A DNA stretch of 64,000 nucleotides from Bin55 sp964572845 (GCA_964572845.1 CAZNFX010000004.1:223803-287802), one strand, 5' to 3'. Shown: positions 1 through 9,411, counted from the stretch's first letter. Notes: generated by a model not told the origin, from the sequence alone. Translations and numbers: made by a program.

Positions 1-198
1 GGTTATCGCCGCAAGCGCGGCAAGTGTAGACCACGCTTCGAAAATGGGAAGACTTGGCGATTGCGGTCCATAGAGATGGTCACATAGCCACAACGAGTCG
101 AATCCCAAGCCTTCAAATGTCCGGGCCGCCTCTGAGGTGGCAACCCAAGGTCTCTTGATCTGTGGAACGGTTACACCAAAGTGAACTCTTGCTGCCAT
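1..198 (-). CDS. LLM-class (luciferase-like) flavin oxidoreductase, N-terminus only
   Basis: The minus strand reads from an ATG at 198 to the window edge (66 codons). It begins MAARVHFGVTVPQIKRPW and continues with FEGLGFDSLWLCDHL, the first beta strand and the 'gfdslWlsDHl' segment typical of luciferase-like monooxygenases using F420H2 or FMNH2. The rest of the TIM barrel lies outside the window, so substrate and cofactor cannot be judged. It is transcribed away from the gene starting near 317; the roughly 100 bp between them must hold two divergent promoters. Three LLM proteins occur in the first 15.3 kb, so this is a multi-copy family here. Confidence 0.8.
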   Translation of the reverse strand, partial: MAARVHFGVTVPQIKRPWVATSEAARTFEGLGFDSLWLCDHLYGPQSPSLPIFEAWSTLAALAAIT

Positions 199-316
199 AG
201 AAACGCCAATATGAGGAATCGATCCGATTGTAACGACCGCAAGGCTATTAAGCACATATTCGTAGAAAAGTATTGTTTAATGAATCTCTCCTAGGTTGAC
301 GTGTACGGACTACTCA

Positions 317-2227
317 ATGGCCGAGTCAATTAGCCGGACGCGACAAGTCAAATCTCTTCTGGTAATTGCGTTGATTTCTCTGCTCGTTGGCATTGGTATT
401 GGCGTGACTTCCTCCGTGTTTTTGAGGAGTGAGGGAGCCGTTTCTAAGGAACAGCAAGAAGGTCCTATATACAAAGAAAGAGTCGAGAAGGATCCAGCCA
501 CTACGCAACCACCGGTGCCCGCAACCAGTATTCAACCAGGCTCCCTGGACGAGTTTTCAGATCCGTCGAAATTCGAAAGCCTGTTGGAGAGGTCGCTAGC
601 ACTGAATGAGTTCCTCGCGCCCGCAGATACTGACAGGCTGCTCACCTACCTCGAGCACTCCAAAGAGATTAAAGGAAGAAATCGCAGAGAGTTCATGGAG
701 AATGCGATCGTGATGCGATTGGCTCTGATTGATCCCGAGGTTGCGTTGTCAGCCATCGATGGCTATCCAAGATTCCGAAAGCAACGGCTTGTCTCGTTGG
801 TTTTCCGAGAGTGGTCATTGGCCAACCTAAACGAGACGATTGAACACGCAGAAATTCTCGATGAGGAAATCAAGGAATCGGCCGTAGCCGGAATCCTCTA
901 TACCAACGAACACCTTTCTGATCGTAGACTCCGAGAACTTGCTCGCCGAATTGGACACGAAGATGCAGCAATCGACTTTATTGCCCAGTCGAAGATCGAC
1001 GCTTTTCGAGACGATCCTGAATCAGCTTGGAACGCATTCCTTGCAGAATACAAACCAGATCTCAACAACCTGACCAATGGGCAAGGTGCCATATTGGGCC
1101 AGTTAGCTACTTCGTGGTTAGAGAAGGATGGCATTGATGTCCTCTCTCAAATCGAGAACTCGTTGGACGACAGGAAGGTATATCGATCTCTGGTGCCAAT
1201 CTTGGCTTCGTTGCTATCGGAGTCAAGTCCGCAATTGGCCCTAGCCGTCGCTATACGTTCGTCGGACCATGCGTCTCGCTATTGGGCTACCAATGTAACT
1301 GAGAATTGGGCCAAAAGGGATCCGCGAGCCACACTCAATGCGGTACTGGAGATTGAATCGCCGAGTCTACGGGAAAAGTTGCTCGACCATGCCCTCATTG
1401 GATGGGCAAGTTCAGATCCCCATGGCCTGCTGCGCGAAATTGCAAGCCTGCCTCAGGAAATTCGCGCTCGAAGCTTGGAGAAAGCTCTAATCTCGTTAGC
1501 TCAAACCGAACCCCAAGCCGTAATTGGTTATTTGGACGAGATCTCCACTCGCAAAAGCATGAATGCAGTTGCTGAGGCGATTGCCGTGAATTGGGCCAGG
1601 CAAGACCTTGAAGCCTCATTAACTTGGATACGTTCAGATAGCCATACAGCCAAGATTCGATCTGATCTTTTCAAATCCGTATTTCGTGAACTAGCAAATG
1701 AGGACCCCTCGCAGGCATTCAATTCCGCGCTGGCACAGCCGCTCGATGAAAGCAATGTTGGATTGGAAGCCGAAGTCGTATCGTGGGTTTCTTATCGTGA
1801 TCCCGATCTGGCTGTATCGATGCTTGAGGACATCGAACGAAACGACGAAACCAAGGCGGAAGCGTACAACAATGTCATAAGAACCCTGACTATGATTGAT
1901 GAATCGAAGATAGCAATCGAAGTCGCGCTTGAATTGGCAGAAACGGGACGGTTTATGGTTGGCTATCAATCCATATTTTCGATGATCGCAACACGTGACC
2001 CAGAGCTCCTGTTCAATACCTTCAGCGAGCTGCCTGCGGGTGAATTGAAGAATCACATAGCAGACGAACTCAAAACTAGCTTTAACGTTGAAGAGTATCT
2101 CTCCGAAGCTCAAATTGAGCAATTGAACGAGAGTGTTCCTGAATCACGGTCGTTGCCAAACATGTCGGACCGATTGAGGGAAGCCTTCGAAAAGGTAAAT
2201 GAGATAATTAAGGAAGAAGCTGAGTAA
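317..2227 (+). CDS. Membrane-anchored alpha-solenoid protein with W-x-x-D-P repeats, function unknown
   Basis: The product is 636 residues from the ATG at 317. A TTG at 296 just after 'ctagg' would add seven residues, so the start is uncertain. A single hydrophobic helix at about residues 12-35 (LLVIALISLLVGIGIGV) acts as signal anchor, leaving a large extracytoplasmic domain. That domain holds about nine degenerate helical repeats of 35-40 residues marked by forms of W-[AGV]-x-x-D-P-x-x-[AL], for example NWAKRDPRATL, GWASSDPHGLL, NWARQDLEASL and SWVSYRDPDLAV. Such solenoids resemble TPR/HEAT scaffolds and have no evident catalytic residues. The C-terminus is acidic and charged. A protein-binding role in the envelope is inference only. 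It is monocistronic between a divergent and a co-directional LLM gene. Confidence 0.72.
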   Translation: MAESISRTRQVKSLLVIALISLLVGIGIGVTSSVFLRSEGAVSKEQQEGPIYKERVEKDPATTQPPVPATSIQPGSLDEFSDPSKFESLLERSLALNEFLAPADTDRLLTYLEHSKEIKGRNRREFMENAIVMRLALIDPEVALSAIDGYPRFRKQRLVSLVFREWSLANLNETIEHAEILDEEIKESAVAGILYTNEHLSDRRLRELARRIGHEDAAIDFIAQSKIDAFRDDPESAWNAFLAEYKPDLNNLTNGQGAILGQLATSWLEKDGIDVLSQIENSLDDRKVYRSLVPILASLLSESSPQLALAVAIRSSDHASRYWATNVTENWAKRDPRATLNAVLEIESPSLREKLLDHALIGWASSDPHGLLREIASLPQEIRARSLEKALISLAQTEPQAVIGYLDEISTRKSMNAVAEAIAVNWARQDLEASLTWIRSDSHTAKIRSDLFKSVFRELANEDPSQAFNSALAQPLDESNVGLEAEVVSWVSYRDPDLAVSMLEDIERNDETKAEAYNNVIRTLTMIDESKIAIEVALELAETGRFMVGYQSIFSMIATRDPELLFNTFSELPAGELKNHIADELKTSFNVEEYLSEAQIEQLNESVPESRSLPNMSDRLREAFEKVNEIIKEEAE

Positions 2228-2391
2228 GGCGCGTTCTCGAGGGATTGCACAGGGGAACGTTCAACCGCCTATCATGCCGCCTGCATGAAGGCAGCCACAG
2301 TACAGATTCAAACGTATCACCAACTGGATCGTAGGTGTGGCACCTGCGTGCGAAAGGCAGGAAGTTCAACAAAAATCACGGGAGTAGCGCA

Positions 2392-3312
2392 ATGAAAATT
2401 GGAATCTATGGTGGAAATGTAAGACGCGGAGCTCCGCTAACAAGCTTGATTGACGACATCGTAGCCATGGAAGAACGTGGATTTGCTAGCTATTGGATGC
2501 CGCAAGCTGGATCGTTTGACGTACTCACGATGATAGGCGTCGCAGGCCAGAACACGTCAAGCATCGAACTTGGGACAGCCATAGTCCCATCGTATCCACG
2601 CCACCCCAATGCGCTTGCCGAACAAGCTGCTACCGCAAACGCCTTATGTGGCGGAAGATTGGTTCTTGGAGTTGGGCCGTCTCACGCGCCGGCCATAGAA
2701 CGTCTCGGCTTAAGTTACGATCGGCCCGCTCTCCACATGCGCGAGTACGTATCCGTGCTTCGCTCGCTCACGGAGAGCGGTCGAGTTGATTTCTCCGGCG
2801 ACATGTATCACATCCAAGCGGGATTCGCCTGCCCGGACGCTCAACCGTTTCCGATAGTCATCTCTGCTCTTGCGCCGCTTATGTTGAAAGTCGCCGGCGA
2901 GGTTGCAGACGGTACCGTCACCTGGATGGTTGGCCGCAAGACGATTCGCGAGCATACGGTGCCTCGCATCACACGCGCCGCCAAGGACTCGGGACGAGAG
3001 GCTCCCCGTGTAATAGTGGGTGTTCCAGTTTGCTGTCACGACGACAAGGAACAAGCGATCGCACGTTCTATACAAATCTTTCAACATTACACACAATTGC
3101 CTAATTACCGTAGGCAACTCGACTCTGAAGGACTCGATCAGGCTGGGGAGATCGCCGTAGTGGGCAACGAACAAGAGATCGCCGAAGGCTTGCAGGACTT
3201 TTTCGACGCTGGAGCTACCGAAGTCATTGCAAGCGTGTATCCCGCAGGGGACAGTGGACGCGCATCGTTCGAACGCACCTTCAATTGCCTAGCTGAACTT
3301 GCAGCCGCGTAA
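2392..3312 (+). CDS. LLM-class F420/FMN-dependent oxidoreductase
   Basis: The product is 306 residues from the ATG at 2392 (MKIGIYGGNVRRG), preceded by 'gggagtagcgc' as ribosome site. An in-frame GTG at 2335 gives an unconvincing extension. Family marks include LIDDIVAMEERGFASYWMPQ, then LGTAIVPSYPRHPNALAEQAAT and GGRLVLGVGPSHAP, the flavin-binding strands of F420-dependent luciferase-like oxidoreductases. The C-terminal DFFDAGATEVIASVYPAG is also typical. These enzymes are cytosolic and reduce or oxidise small molecules with F420H2 or FMNH2; the substrate cannot be read from sequence. No reductase partner lies beside it. Identification of the family is firm, the reaction is unknown. Confidence 0.85.
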   Translation: MKIGIYGGNVRRGAPLTSLIDDIVAMEERGFASYWMPQAGSFDVLTMIGVAGQNTSSIELGTAIVPSYPRHPNALAEQAATANALCGGRLVLGVGPSHAPAIERLGLSYDRPALHMREYVSVLRSLTESGRVDFSGDMYHIQAGFACPDAQPFPIVISALAPLMLKVAGEVADGTVTWMVGRKTIREHTVPRITRAAKDSGREAPRVIVGVPVCCHDDKEQAIARSIQIFQHYTQLPNYRRQLDSEGLDQAGEIAVVGNEQEIAEGLQDFFDAGATEVIASVYPAGDSGRASFERTFNCLAELAAA

Positions 3313-3335
3313 CTGCTAGCAATAAGCGAGCTCAG

Positions 3336-3350
3336 CGAGCACTGTGCTCG
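3336..3350. repeat. Perfect 7-bp palindrome CGAGCAC-T-GTGCTCG
   Basis: An exact inverted repeat with a one-base centre lies 24 bp after the LLM stop codon, in the 244-bp gap before the PiT-like gene. The loop is too short for a classic terminator hairpin, and no T tract follows. It could be a regulator site for the downstream membrane protein or chance. Nothing else recognisable lies in this gap; a short open frame at 3344-3529 has no recognisable features. Confidence 0.3.
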
Positions 3351-3556
3351 ATCTCTTGCTGTGCACTTTGCGCGAGGTGAGCTCGGGCACTAGACAATGC
3401 CAGCATCTACTTAGATGCTCCGGCAATCCACACCCGCTCGTCAAACGTGTCACGCATTTGTTAGACGTGACGCAGATTTCATTCAATTGCAACATTTCTT
3501 TGATAGTTATAGCAACGCGTAAAGACTAATCGCTACAGGGATCTCAGGGACGCCAT

Positions 3557-4537
3557 ATGGACTTGTTGACAATCTACATGATTGTTGGTTTTTTGCTGGC
3601 CGCATATTCGGTTGTCGCCAACGATTCAATTCAGACTCTAGGTACTTTTCTTGCTTCCAACTCACACCGTCCCTGGTGGCTCCTTTGGTTGTTTGCTGGA
3701 TCTATTCTTCTTGCGGTAATTGCGTATAGCTGGATTGTTAATGGCGGCGACCCTGCCTATGGAAGACTCGAAAAATTCCCGGTTCCGATAGGAGGAGTCA
3801 CCTGGCTTCACGCCATTCCCCCTCTTGCGCTACTGATACTGACGCGGATGGGAGTGCCGGTCAGCACGACATTCCTAATTCTCACAGTTTTCGCCGTTAC
3901 AGGCGGAGAAACCAACAATCTGTTCAAGATGCTGACGAAGTCCGGACTTGGCTACATCGTCGCTTTTGTATCAACGCTTGTGCTTTTCTCCTTTGTGTTT
4001 CACCGGCTGACCAAATACTTCCACAAGACAAAAGACCAAGAACGACCAAAGTACTGGGTAATACTCCAATGGTGCTCGACTGGTTTTCTCTGGAGCCAAT
4101 GGCTTATACAAGACCTGGCAAACATATTCGTCTACCTTCCACGCGAACTGTCGCTGGGCTGGCTTGCGTTTGGCTTGACTGTTTTAGTTGCCATGCAGGG
4201 GTATATCTTCTATACGTATGGTGGCAAGATTCAGAAGATCGTCACTTCCAAGACTGACACTACAGACATTCGTGCTGCGACGATCATTGACTTCATCTAC
4301 GGAGTCATCCTTCTCATATTCAAGGAGTGGAGCAGCATGCCCATGAGCACCACGTGGGTGTTTCTCGGCGTATTGGCTGGACGCGAAATTGCGCTTTCGC
4401 GTTACCTGGTCGACGTATCTTTCGGTGACACAGTCAAGAAAATCGTTTCCGATGCGTTGAAAGCTTTCTCAGGTCTCGTCGTTAGCGTTGTACTGGCGTT
4501 TGGACTGCCTTGGTTGTTCCAAAGGTTCTTTGTTTAG
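3557..4537 (+). CDS. PiT-like integral membrane protein (divergent phosphate-transporter family)
   Basis: This 326-residue polytopic membrane protein has about eight to ten hydrophobic segments. Two inverted-repeat signatures recall the PiT inorganic phosphate transporters: AANDSIQTLGT-like sequence at residues 21-30 (VANDSIQTLGTFL) followed by GVPVSTTFLIL, and near the C-terminus MPMSTTWVFLGVLAGREIAL. PiT proteins carry GANDVANAxGT and PVSTTH in these places, so the ND and STT cores are kept but the surrounding residues differ, and it is shorter than most PiT proteins (about 400-500). It probably transports an ion or anion, with phosphate only a guess. The start ATG at 3557 follows 'caggga'. 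It converges on the next gene with 8 bp between stops. Confidence 0.62.
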   Translation: MDLLTIYMIVGFLLAAYSVVANDSIQTLGTFLASNSHRPWWLLWLFAGSILLAVIAYSWIVNGGDPAYGRLEKFPVPIGGVTWLHAIPPLALLILTRMGVPVSTTFLILTVFAVTGGETNNLFKMLTKSGLGYIVAFVSTLVLFSFVFHRLTKYFHKTKDQERPKYWVILQWCSTGFLWSQWLIQDLANIFVYLPRELSLGWLAFGLTVLVAMQGYIFYTYGGKIQKIVTSKTDTTDIRAATIIDFIYGVILLIFKEWSSMPMSTTWVFLGVLAGREIALSRYLVDVSFGDTVKKIVSDALKAFSGLVVSVVLAFGLPWLFQRFFV

Positions 4538-4545
4538 TCAAGGTC

Positions 4546-5502
4546 CTATGAAGAACTGAAGAAGTTTCGTGGATTGTCAACGAATAGCTTCTCAATCTGT
4601 CTGTCCGTGACTCCCAATTCCTTGAGATCCGGTATTACATGCCGATGAATGTACAGGAACTGGTCCATATTGGACCTCGTGAACTCGTGCTCCTGAGGAA
4701 TGGACCCATCGGGTTGTTCCTTATGTAGATGCAGGCAAATGCAATCATGAGATGGACAAAGACGATCCTCGTAACCCATTTCGATCAGTCGATGCAGAGT
4801 AACTGTTCTCATATATGGACTTACCAATCGCCCTGGATAGCGGTCCAGACCCAAGTAGCACCCCTGATCCAAAATCCACTTTAGATACTCGGTGTCTGTA
4901 GTGTCATTGGAATGGTCAATCTTGACTCGGGTGAGATCAACCCCCTCCTCTCGAAAAATCGCAATCTGTCGCCGCGCGACTTGGTTGGTTGGATGAGAAT
5001 GCACCATGATGGGGAGACCGGTTTCATTGTGAGTTCGTGAAACGGCCCGTGCCATCACTTCGAGCTCTGGAGTCACGCCTTCGTAGTCTGCGGCGCACTT
5101 CAATATTCCCGCTTTAACGTCCGTACCTCTAAATCCTTCTTCTACATCCCGTACGAATTCACGAGCCATTTGGTTCGCCGATACACCACGCAGAAATCCG
5201 GGTACGTTGAGCCACCATCCAGTTGTATTGACAATATTCACGCCAGACCCTTCAGACACGGTACGCAAGAACTCCGGCTCTTTCCCCAAGTCATGCGTGG
5301 TTGCATCTACCATCGTGTCGATGCCTTGAGCCTTGGCTCGCTTTAGGGCATCTATCGCTCTCTGCGTCCGGTCTGCCGGACCGAATAGGTCAGGAAATGA
5401 GCGAAAGATCCCTGGCCCTCCCACAAGCACATGCTCGTGCATAAGAGTGAAACCCAAATCGTTGGCGTCAATCGGTCCGGTTACTGTATTGACGGTTGGC
5501 AT
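4546..5502 (-). CDS. Phosphotriesterase-family metal-dependent hydrolase
   Basis: The 318-residue product matches the phosphotriesterase (PTE) branch of amidohydrolases. Binuclear metal ligands are visible in order: H22-x-H24 in LMHEHV, the lysine that is carboxylated (K135 in AGILKCAADYEGVTP), a histidine in IMVHSHP (168 or 170), H197 in KIDHSND, and D253 in CPSHDCI. The family includes lactonases, organophosphate hydrolases and uncharacterised enzymes; the long second half with LGLDRYPG fits PTE-homology or lactonase-like members better than true paraoxonases. It is cytosolic with no signal peptide. The start ATG has 'aggagatt' upstream. The native substrate is not determinable from sequence. 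Confidence 0.85.
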   Translation of the reverse strand: MPTVNTVTGPIDANDLGFTLMHEHVLVGGPGIFRSFPDLFGPADRTQRAIDALKRAKAQGIDTMVDATTHDLGKEPEFLRTVSEGSGVNIVNTTGWWLNVPGFLRGVSANQMAREFVRDVEEGFRGTDVKAGILKCAADYEGVTPELEVMARAVSRTHNETGLPIMVHSHPTNQVARRQIAIFREEGVDLTRVKIDHSNDTTDTEYLKWILDQGCYLGLDRYPGRLVSPYMRTVTLHRLIEMGYEDRLCPSHDCICLHLHKEQPDGSIPQEHEFTRSNMDQFLYIHRHVIPDLKELGVTDRQIEKLFVDNPRNFFSSS

Positions 5503-5669
5503 GAGAATCTCCTCTGTCCTAGGTCGTGTACACGTCGTACCTGCAAATCATATTGAATCCCAAGGGAACGGTTTGTGCCTGCTGTATAGGTTTTCAGGTG
5601 GGATCATCGGATCCACTGCAGTCCAACTTGCCGAAGATCCACACTCGAACAATCGGGACGACTATCGAC

Positions 5670-6861
5670 TCAAGCCATTTGTTTGAAGTGTCGTGCTTCC
5701 TTGCGTGCGATTTCGAACGCCGTTTTCCCTTTTTTGTTGACAAGAGTAACGTCAGCTCCACATCCCATAAGTGCCTCAGCCGCGGCTACCTGACCCTCAT
5801 AGGTTGCACGATGTAGCGGTGTGCGGCCTTTTCCATCACATGTGTCCAAGTCCGCGCCCGACTTGGCTAACAACACAATTGACTCGGCGGAATTTTGTTC
5901 AGCGGCCCACTGCAGAGCCGTGCGCTTGGATCGGTTCAAAACATTCAATTCAACCTCCAGCACTAGCAACTCCCTCACACACTCCAATGAATCGGAGCGA
6001 GCAGCCCAGTGCAGAGGAGTGGACCCATAAGCATCTGGATTGGAGGCAACCTGTGGATCCTGCTCTATCAACGCGCGAAGTCTAGCTACGTCGTTCCTCG
6101 CACACGCGGTGAATACGTCGTAGTGTGCTCCCGCATTCAATAGGATCTCTGCAGTTTTTTTTCTTCCCGATGCTGCGTCTGTTTTCGGCCGTCCAGTGGC
6201 TGGGAGCAACGCATTCCTGAAGTACTGTGGTGCCTCGTTCACCATTGCCTTGGATTTCCAACTCTAGGTGAATTGCGGCTCCGTAGTCCAAACAGACACG
6301 AGCGAACTCGGGATACCCTCCCCATGCTGCCCAATACAACAACGAAAGGTTGCTAGGCCAGCCGGTGTGAGGTTTTTCAACACTTACACATGTGGCATCC
6401 GTCATACCTGTCTCAAAAACAACCCTGACGGCATCCGCAGCCCCTGAATGTGCCGCTTCATGCAGAACGTTGTACTCCGTTGGATGAATTTTCAATTTCA
6501 ATTCTTGATCGAGTAGGAACTTGACGGCGGGTCCACTCCCTGGAAACGCAACACTCACCTTGAGCAGGCCGGTTCCGATGCGATCGAGAATATCGGGGTG
6601 CTCTTTCAGCATGGATGCCATCTTGGCTACGTCCGGCTGACAATTGCCGTCCCACTTCTTGGGTTTTGCGCCCAGAGTCGCCACGATAAACCCGATCTCA
6701 TCTTGCGTTAGGTTGAGTACAGGATCGGTTCGACGAAACCAACTTCCTTGAAATAGCCGCGCGGCCAGTGGCAGTTCTTGCAATTGCATCAAATAGTCCA
6801 ATCTGGAGAACAGGGCATCAATCTCATTTGCATCTCTCGACAGAGAGCACGAAATGTACAA
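5670..6861 (-). pseudogene. Ankyrin-repeat protein split by a +1 frameshift in an A8 run
   Basis: Two overlapping minus-strand frames form one protein. The N-terminal part runs from a TTG at 6861 (an in-frame TGA lies about 30 bp upstream and no ATG is near) and holds the helical start and a first ankyrin unit (YNVLHEAAHSGAADAVRVVF). It leaves frame at the poly-T run 6155-6162 (A8 in the sense strand) and stops at 6082. The second frame, ending at 5670, continues with AEILLNAGAHYDVFTACARND and ankyrin units GSTPLHWAARSDSLECVREL, RTALQWAAEQNSAESIVLL and GRTPLHRATYEGQVAAAEAL. Removing one A gives a continuous product of about 396 residues through IGKKKTAEILL. It is either a true pseudogene, a slippage-expressed gene or a base-call error. 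Ankyrin domains bind proteins; no enzymatic motif is visible. Confidence 0.75.
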
Positions 6862-6914
6862 ACGACGAATAGTGTAATCTGCACAGATTCAGCAGACGAC
6901 AAGCTTGCCGCTTC

Positions 6915-8498
6915 ATGCTCACGAGCCTACAGTTTGACAATCGATTCGTAGCTCACCTTCCTGGCGATCCGGAACAACGCAACTTTGTTCGGCAGGTCCC
7001 AAGTGCTTGTTACTCGATTGTGCAGCCGACTCACGTTTCCAATCCCCATCTTGTCGCCTACTCCCTCGAGATGGCCAACACCCTTGGATTGTCCGATGCG
7101 GACTGCACGAGCAACGACTTCGTACAAGTATTCGCCGGCAACAAGAGTCTGGATGGTATGGCTCCTTATGCAATGTGCTATGGAGGACACCAGTTTGGCA
7201 ACTGGGCTGGCCAGCTCGGAGACGGGCGTGCAATTACGCTGGGTGATGTATTGGGAGTCGACGGCACTCACTACTCATTGCAGCTAAAGGGAGCGGGATT
7301 GACACCGTATTCAAGAACAGCTGACGGTTTGGCGGTGCTGCGCTCGTCATTGCGCGAGTTTGTCTGCAGCGAGGCCATGCACCACCTTGGCGTGCCCACT
7401 ACTCGAGCTCTTTCGCTAATCCTTACAGGCGACACTGTCGTTAGGGACATTCTCTACGACGGCAATCCGGCACCGGAACTCGGAGCGGTTGTATGTAGAG
7501 TTTCTCCTACATTTGTGCGGTTCGGCAACTTCGAGATTTTCGCTGCGCAGCGCGACTTCAATGTGATGCGTCAACTCATCGACCACACGATTCGGCATGA
7601 TTTCCCAAGCCTAACCAACTATGGATCGCCAAGCGCATACATCGAATGGTTTGAGGAAGTTGTAGATCGCACTGCATACTTGATGGCTGAGTGGACACGA
7701 GTCGGATTTGTGCACGGTGTAATGAACACCGACAACATGTCGATCACAGGATCGACCATCGACTATGGTCCCTACGGTTGGCTTGAGAGTTACGACCCGA
7801 ATTGGACACCTAACACGACCGATGCCTCTACGAAACGATACCGATTCGGACAGCAACCCGCAGTTGCGCAATGGAACCTGCTTCAGCTCGCCAACGCGAT
7901 TGTTTCAGTAGTGGGCGAGGCGAAACCCCTTGAAGATGCATTGACCCAGTATGGACAGTTGTATGGTTCCTACTACTGCCGCGCATACGCGGCCAAACTT
8001 GGGTTGCAGAGCATTTCAGAACGAGATTCGGACTTTCTCCAACACCTAGAGCGGGCGTTACTAAGTACCGAAGTCGACATGACCCTCTTCTTTAGAAGTC
8101 TGGCATCGATCGATGTCGAAGCTACCTCAAACGGAGACGACGATTTGGACCAATTGCGCGGCGCTTTCTATCGCCCGGAGCAACTGCAAGGCGAGGCAGA
8201 AGAGTGCATTAACTCGTGGTTGCAGGACTATGCGGTACGTGTCCGTTCTGAGGCAATAAATCCAAGCCAGCGAAGAGAATCCATGGACAAAGCTAACCCT
8301 TTGTATGTACCTCGCAATTACCTGGCCCAACTCGCTATTGATCACGCCGAACAAGGGGACTATTCGTACATGCACGACTGGATGAGCGTCTTAGAGAAAC
8401 CTTACGAAGAACAAGAGGGAAAAGAGCACTTTGCAGCAAAGAGACCCGAATGGGCTAGAACTAGAGTCGGTTGTTCAATGCTTTCCTGTAGTTCTTAG
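6915..8498 (+). CDS. selO: Protein adenylyltransferase SelO (YdiU family)
   Basis: The 527-residue product is a clear SelO pseudokinase-fold enzyme, which transfers AMP from ATP to protein Ser/Thr/Tyr hydroxyls and is linked to redox stress in known members. Visible family blocks are YGGHQFGNWAGQLGDGRA (89-106), KGAGLTPYSRTADG (125-138) with LRSSLREF, and HGVMNTDNM (267-275) with the catalytic Asp 273, Asn 274 and the metal-binding Asp 283 in IDYGPYGW. The C-terminus ends in CSMLSCSS; eukaryotic homologues carry a selenocysteine near this end and here there is cysteine. Length is slightly above the usual 480-500. The ATG at 6915 lies 53 bp from the divergent ankyrin gene. Confidence 0.95.
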   Translation: MLTSLQFDNRFVAHLPGDPEQRNFVRQVPSACYSIVQPTHVSNPHLVAYSLEMANTLGLSDADCTSNDFVQVFAGNKSLDGMAPYAMCYGGHQFGNWAGQLGDGRAITLGDVLGVDGTHYSLQLKGAGLTPYSRTADGLAVLRSSLREFVCSEAMHHLGVPTTRALSLILTGDTVVRDILYDGNPAPELGAVVCRVSPTFVRFGNFEIFAAQRDFNVMRQLIDHTIRHDFPSLTNYGSPSAYIEWFEEVVDRTAYLMAEWTRVGFVHGVMNTDNMSITGSTIDYGPYGWLESYDPNWTPNTTDASTKRYRFGQQPAVAQWNLLQLANAIVSVVGEAKPLEDALTQYGQLYGSYYCRAYAAKLGLQSISERDSDFLQHLERALLSTEVDMTLFFRSLASIDVEATSNGDDDLDQLRGAFYRPEQLQGEAEECINSWLQDYAVRVRSEAINPSQRRESMDKANPLYVPRNYLAQLAIDHAEQGDYSYMHDWMSVLEKPYEEQEGKEHFAAKRPEWARTRVGCSMLSCSS

Positions 8499-8529
8499 CT
8501 GCATGAAGTTTGCGTTCCTGCAGGAGTGA

Positions 8530-9411
8530 TCAGTCTATGATCTTGTTGATTGGGTACTCCACGATACCCGTCGCGCCAGCCTGCTTGAGTTTTGGAATGA
8601 TCACTCGGACAACCGATTCGTCGATGATTGTGTTGATGTCCACCCAATCTCTGTCCGCCAAAGCCGAGACCGTCGGAGTCTGCAATGCAGGCAGCACCTC
8701 TAATACGGCCTCTAGGTTGTCCCGACGCACGTTCATCATTAGACCTACTTTTCCTTCCGCATTTAGACAGGCCTTCAGCATCAGAGCAATCGCCTCTAGC
8801 TTTTGACGCTTGGCGTCGTGTTTGAATGCAGCGTGATTCACAATCAGACGCGGAGTGCTAGTTAGGATTTCATCGACAATTCGCAGATTGTTTGCTTGCA
8901 GTGAGTTGCCTGTTTCGGTCAATTCGACAATTCCGTCGACCAAGTCAGGCGGCTTGGCTTCAGTGGCTCCCCAAGAAAACTCCACCTCTGCATTGACTCC
9001 GTGCTTTTCTAGCCATCTTCTTGTTAGATTTACGGCTTCCGTTGCAATTCGTTTTCCTTCTGCATCCTTGACTGACCTGATCTTTGAGTCATTGGGGACG
9101 CAGAAAACCCAACGGACAGGTCGCCGGCTCACTTTGGAGAATACCAGTTCGCACATTTCATGAACATCTGCACCGGTTTCAACAACCCAGTCGTGCCCTG
9201 TAATCCCTGCATCCAATACACCCAACTCAACATACCGAGCCATTTCTTGCGCACGAACCAGCAAACACTCAATGCCTGGATCGTCTATTGTCGGGTAGAA
9301 CGAACGCGAGGAGTAGGTAATCTTGTAGCCTGCGCGCTCGAACAATTCCGCAGCTGCTTCTTGGAGACTACCAGCCGGGAGGCCAAGCTTCAGAAAAGGG
9401 ATGCTAGACAT
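8530..9411 (-). CDS. hisG: ATP phosphoribosyltransferase, long form (HisG)
   Basis: The 293-residue product catalyses the first step of histidine synthesis, joining ATP and PRPP to phosphoribosyl-ATP. Family marks are LPAGSLQEAAAELFERAGY, PTIDDPGIECLLVRAQEMARYVELGVLDAGITGHDWVVE, and the PRPP-binding region DGIVELTETGNSLQANNLRIVDEI. The C-terminal 80 residues (AEGKVGLMMNVRRDNLEAVL to ATGIVEYPINKII) are the ACT-like regulatory domain of the long form, so feedback inhibition by histidine is expected and no HisZ is needed. It is translated after hisI: the hisI TGA overlaps the hisG ATG by one base at 9411. It converges with selO. Confidence 0.95.
   Translation of the reverse strand: MSSIPFLKLGLPAGSLQEAAAELFERAGYKITYSSRSFYPTIDDPGIECLLVRAQEMARYVELGVLDAGITGHDWVVETGADVHEMCELVFSKVSRRPVRWVFCVPNDSKIRSVKDAEGKRIATEAVNLTRRWLEKHGVNAEVEFSWGATEAKPPDLVDGIVELTETGNSLQANNLRIVDEILTSTPRLIVNHAAFKHDAKRQKLEAIALMLKACLNAEGKVGLMMNVRRDNLEAVLEVLPALQTPTVSALADRDWVDINTIIDESVVRVIIPKLKQAGATGIVEYPINKIID

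Noticed and set aside
3344..3529. Small open frame after the LLM gene
   Set aside because: It lies in a short intergenic gap, has no recognisable motif and begins inside the palindrome at 3336-3350.
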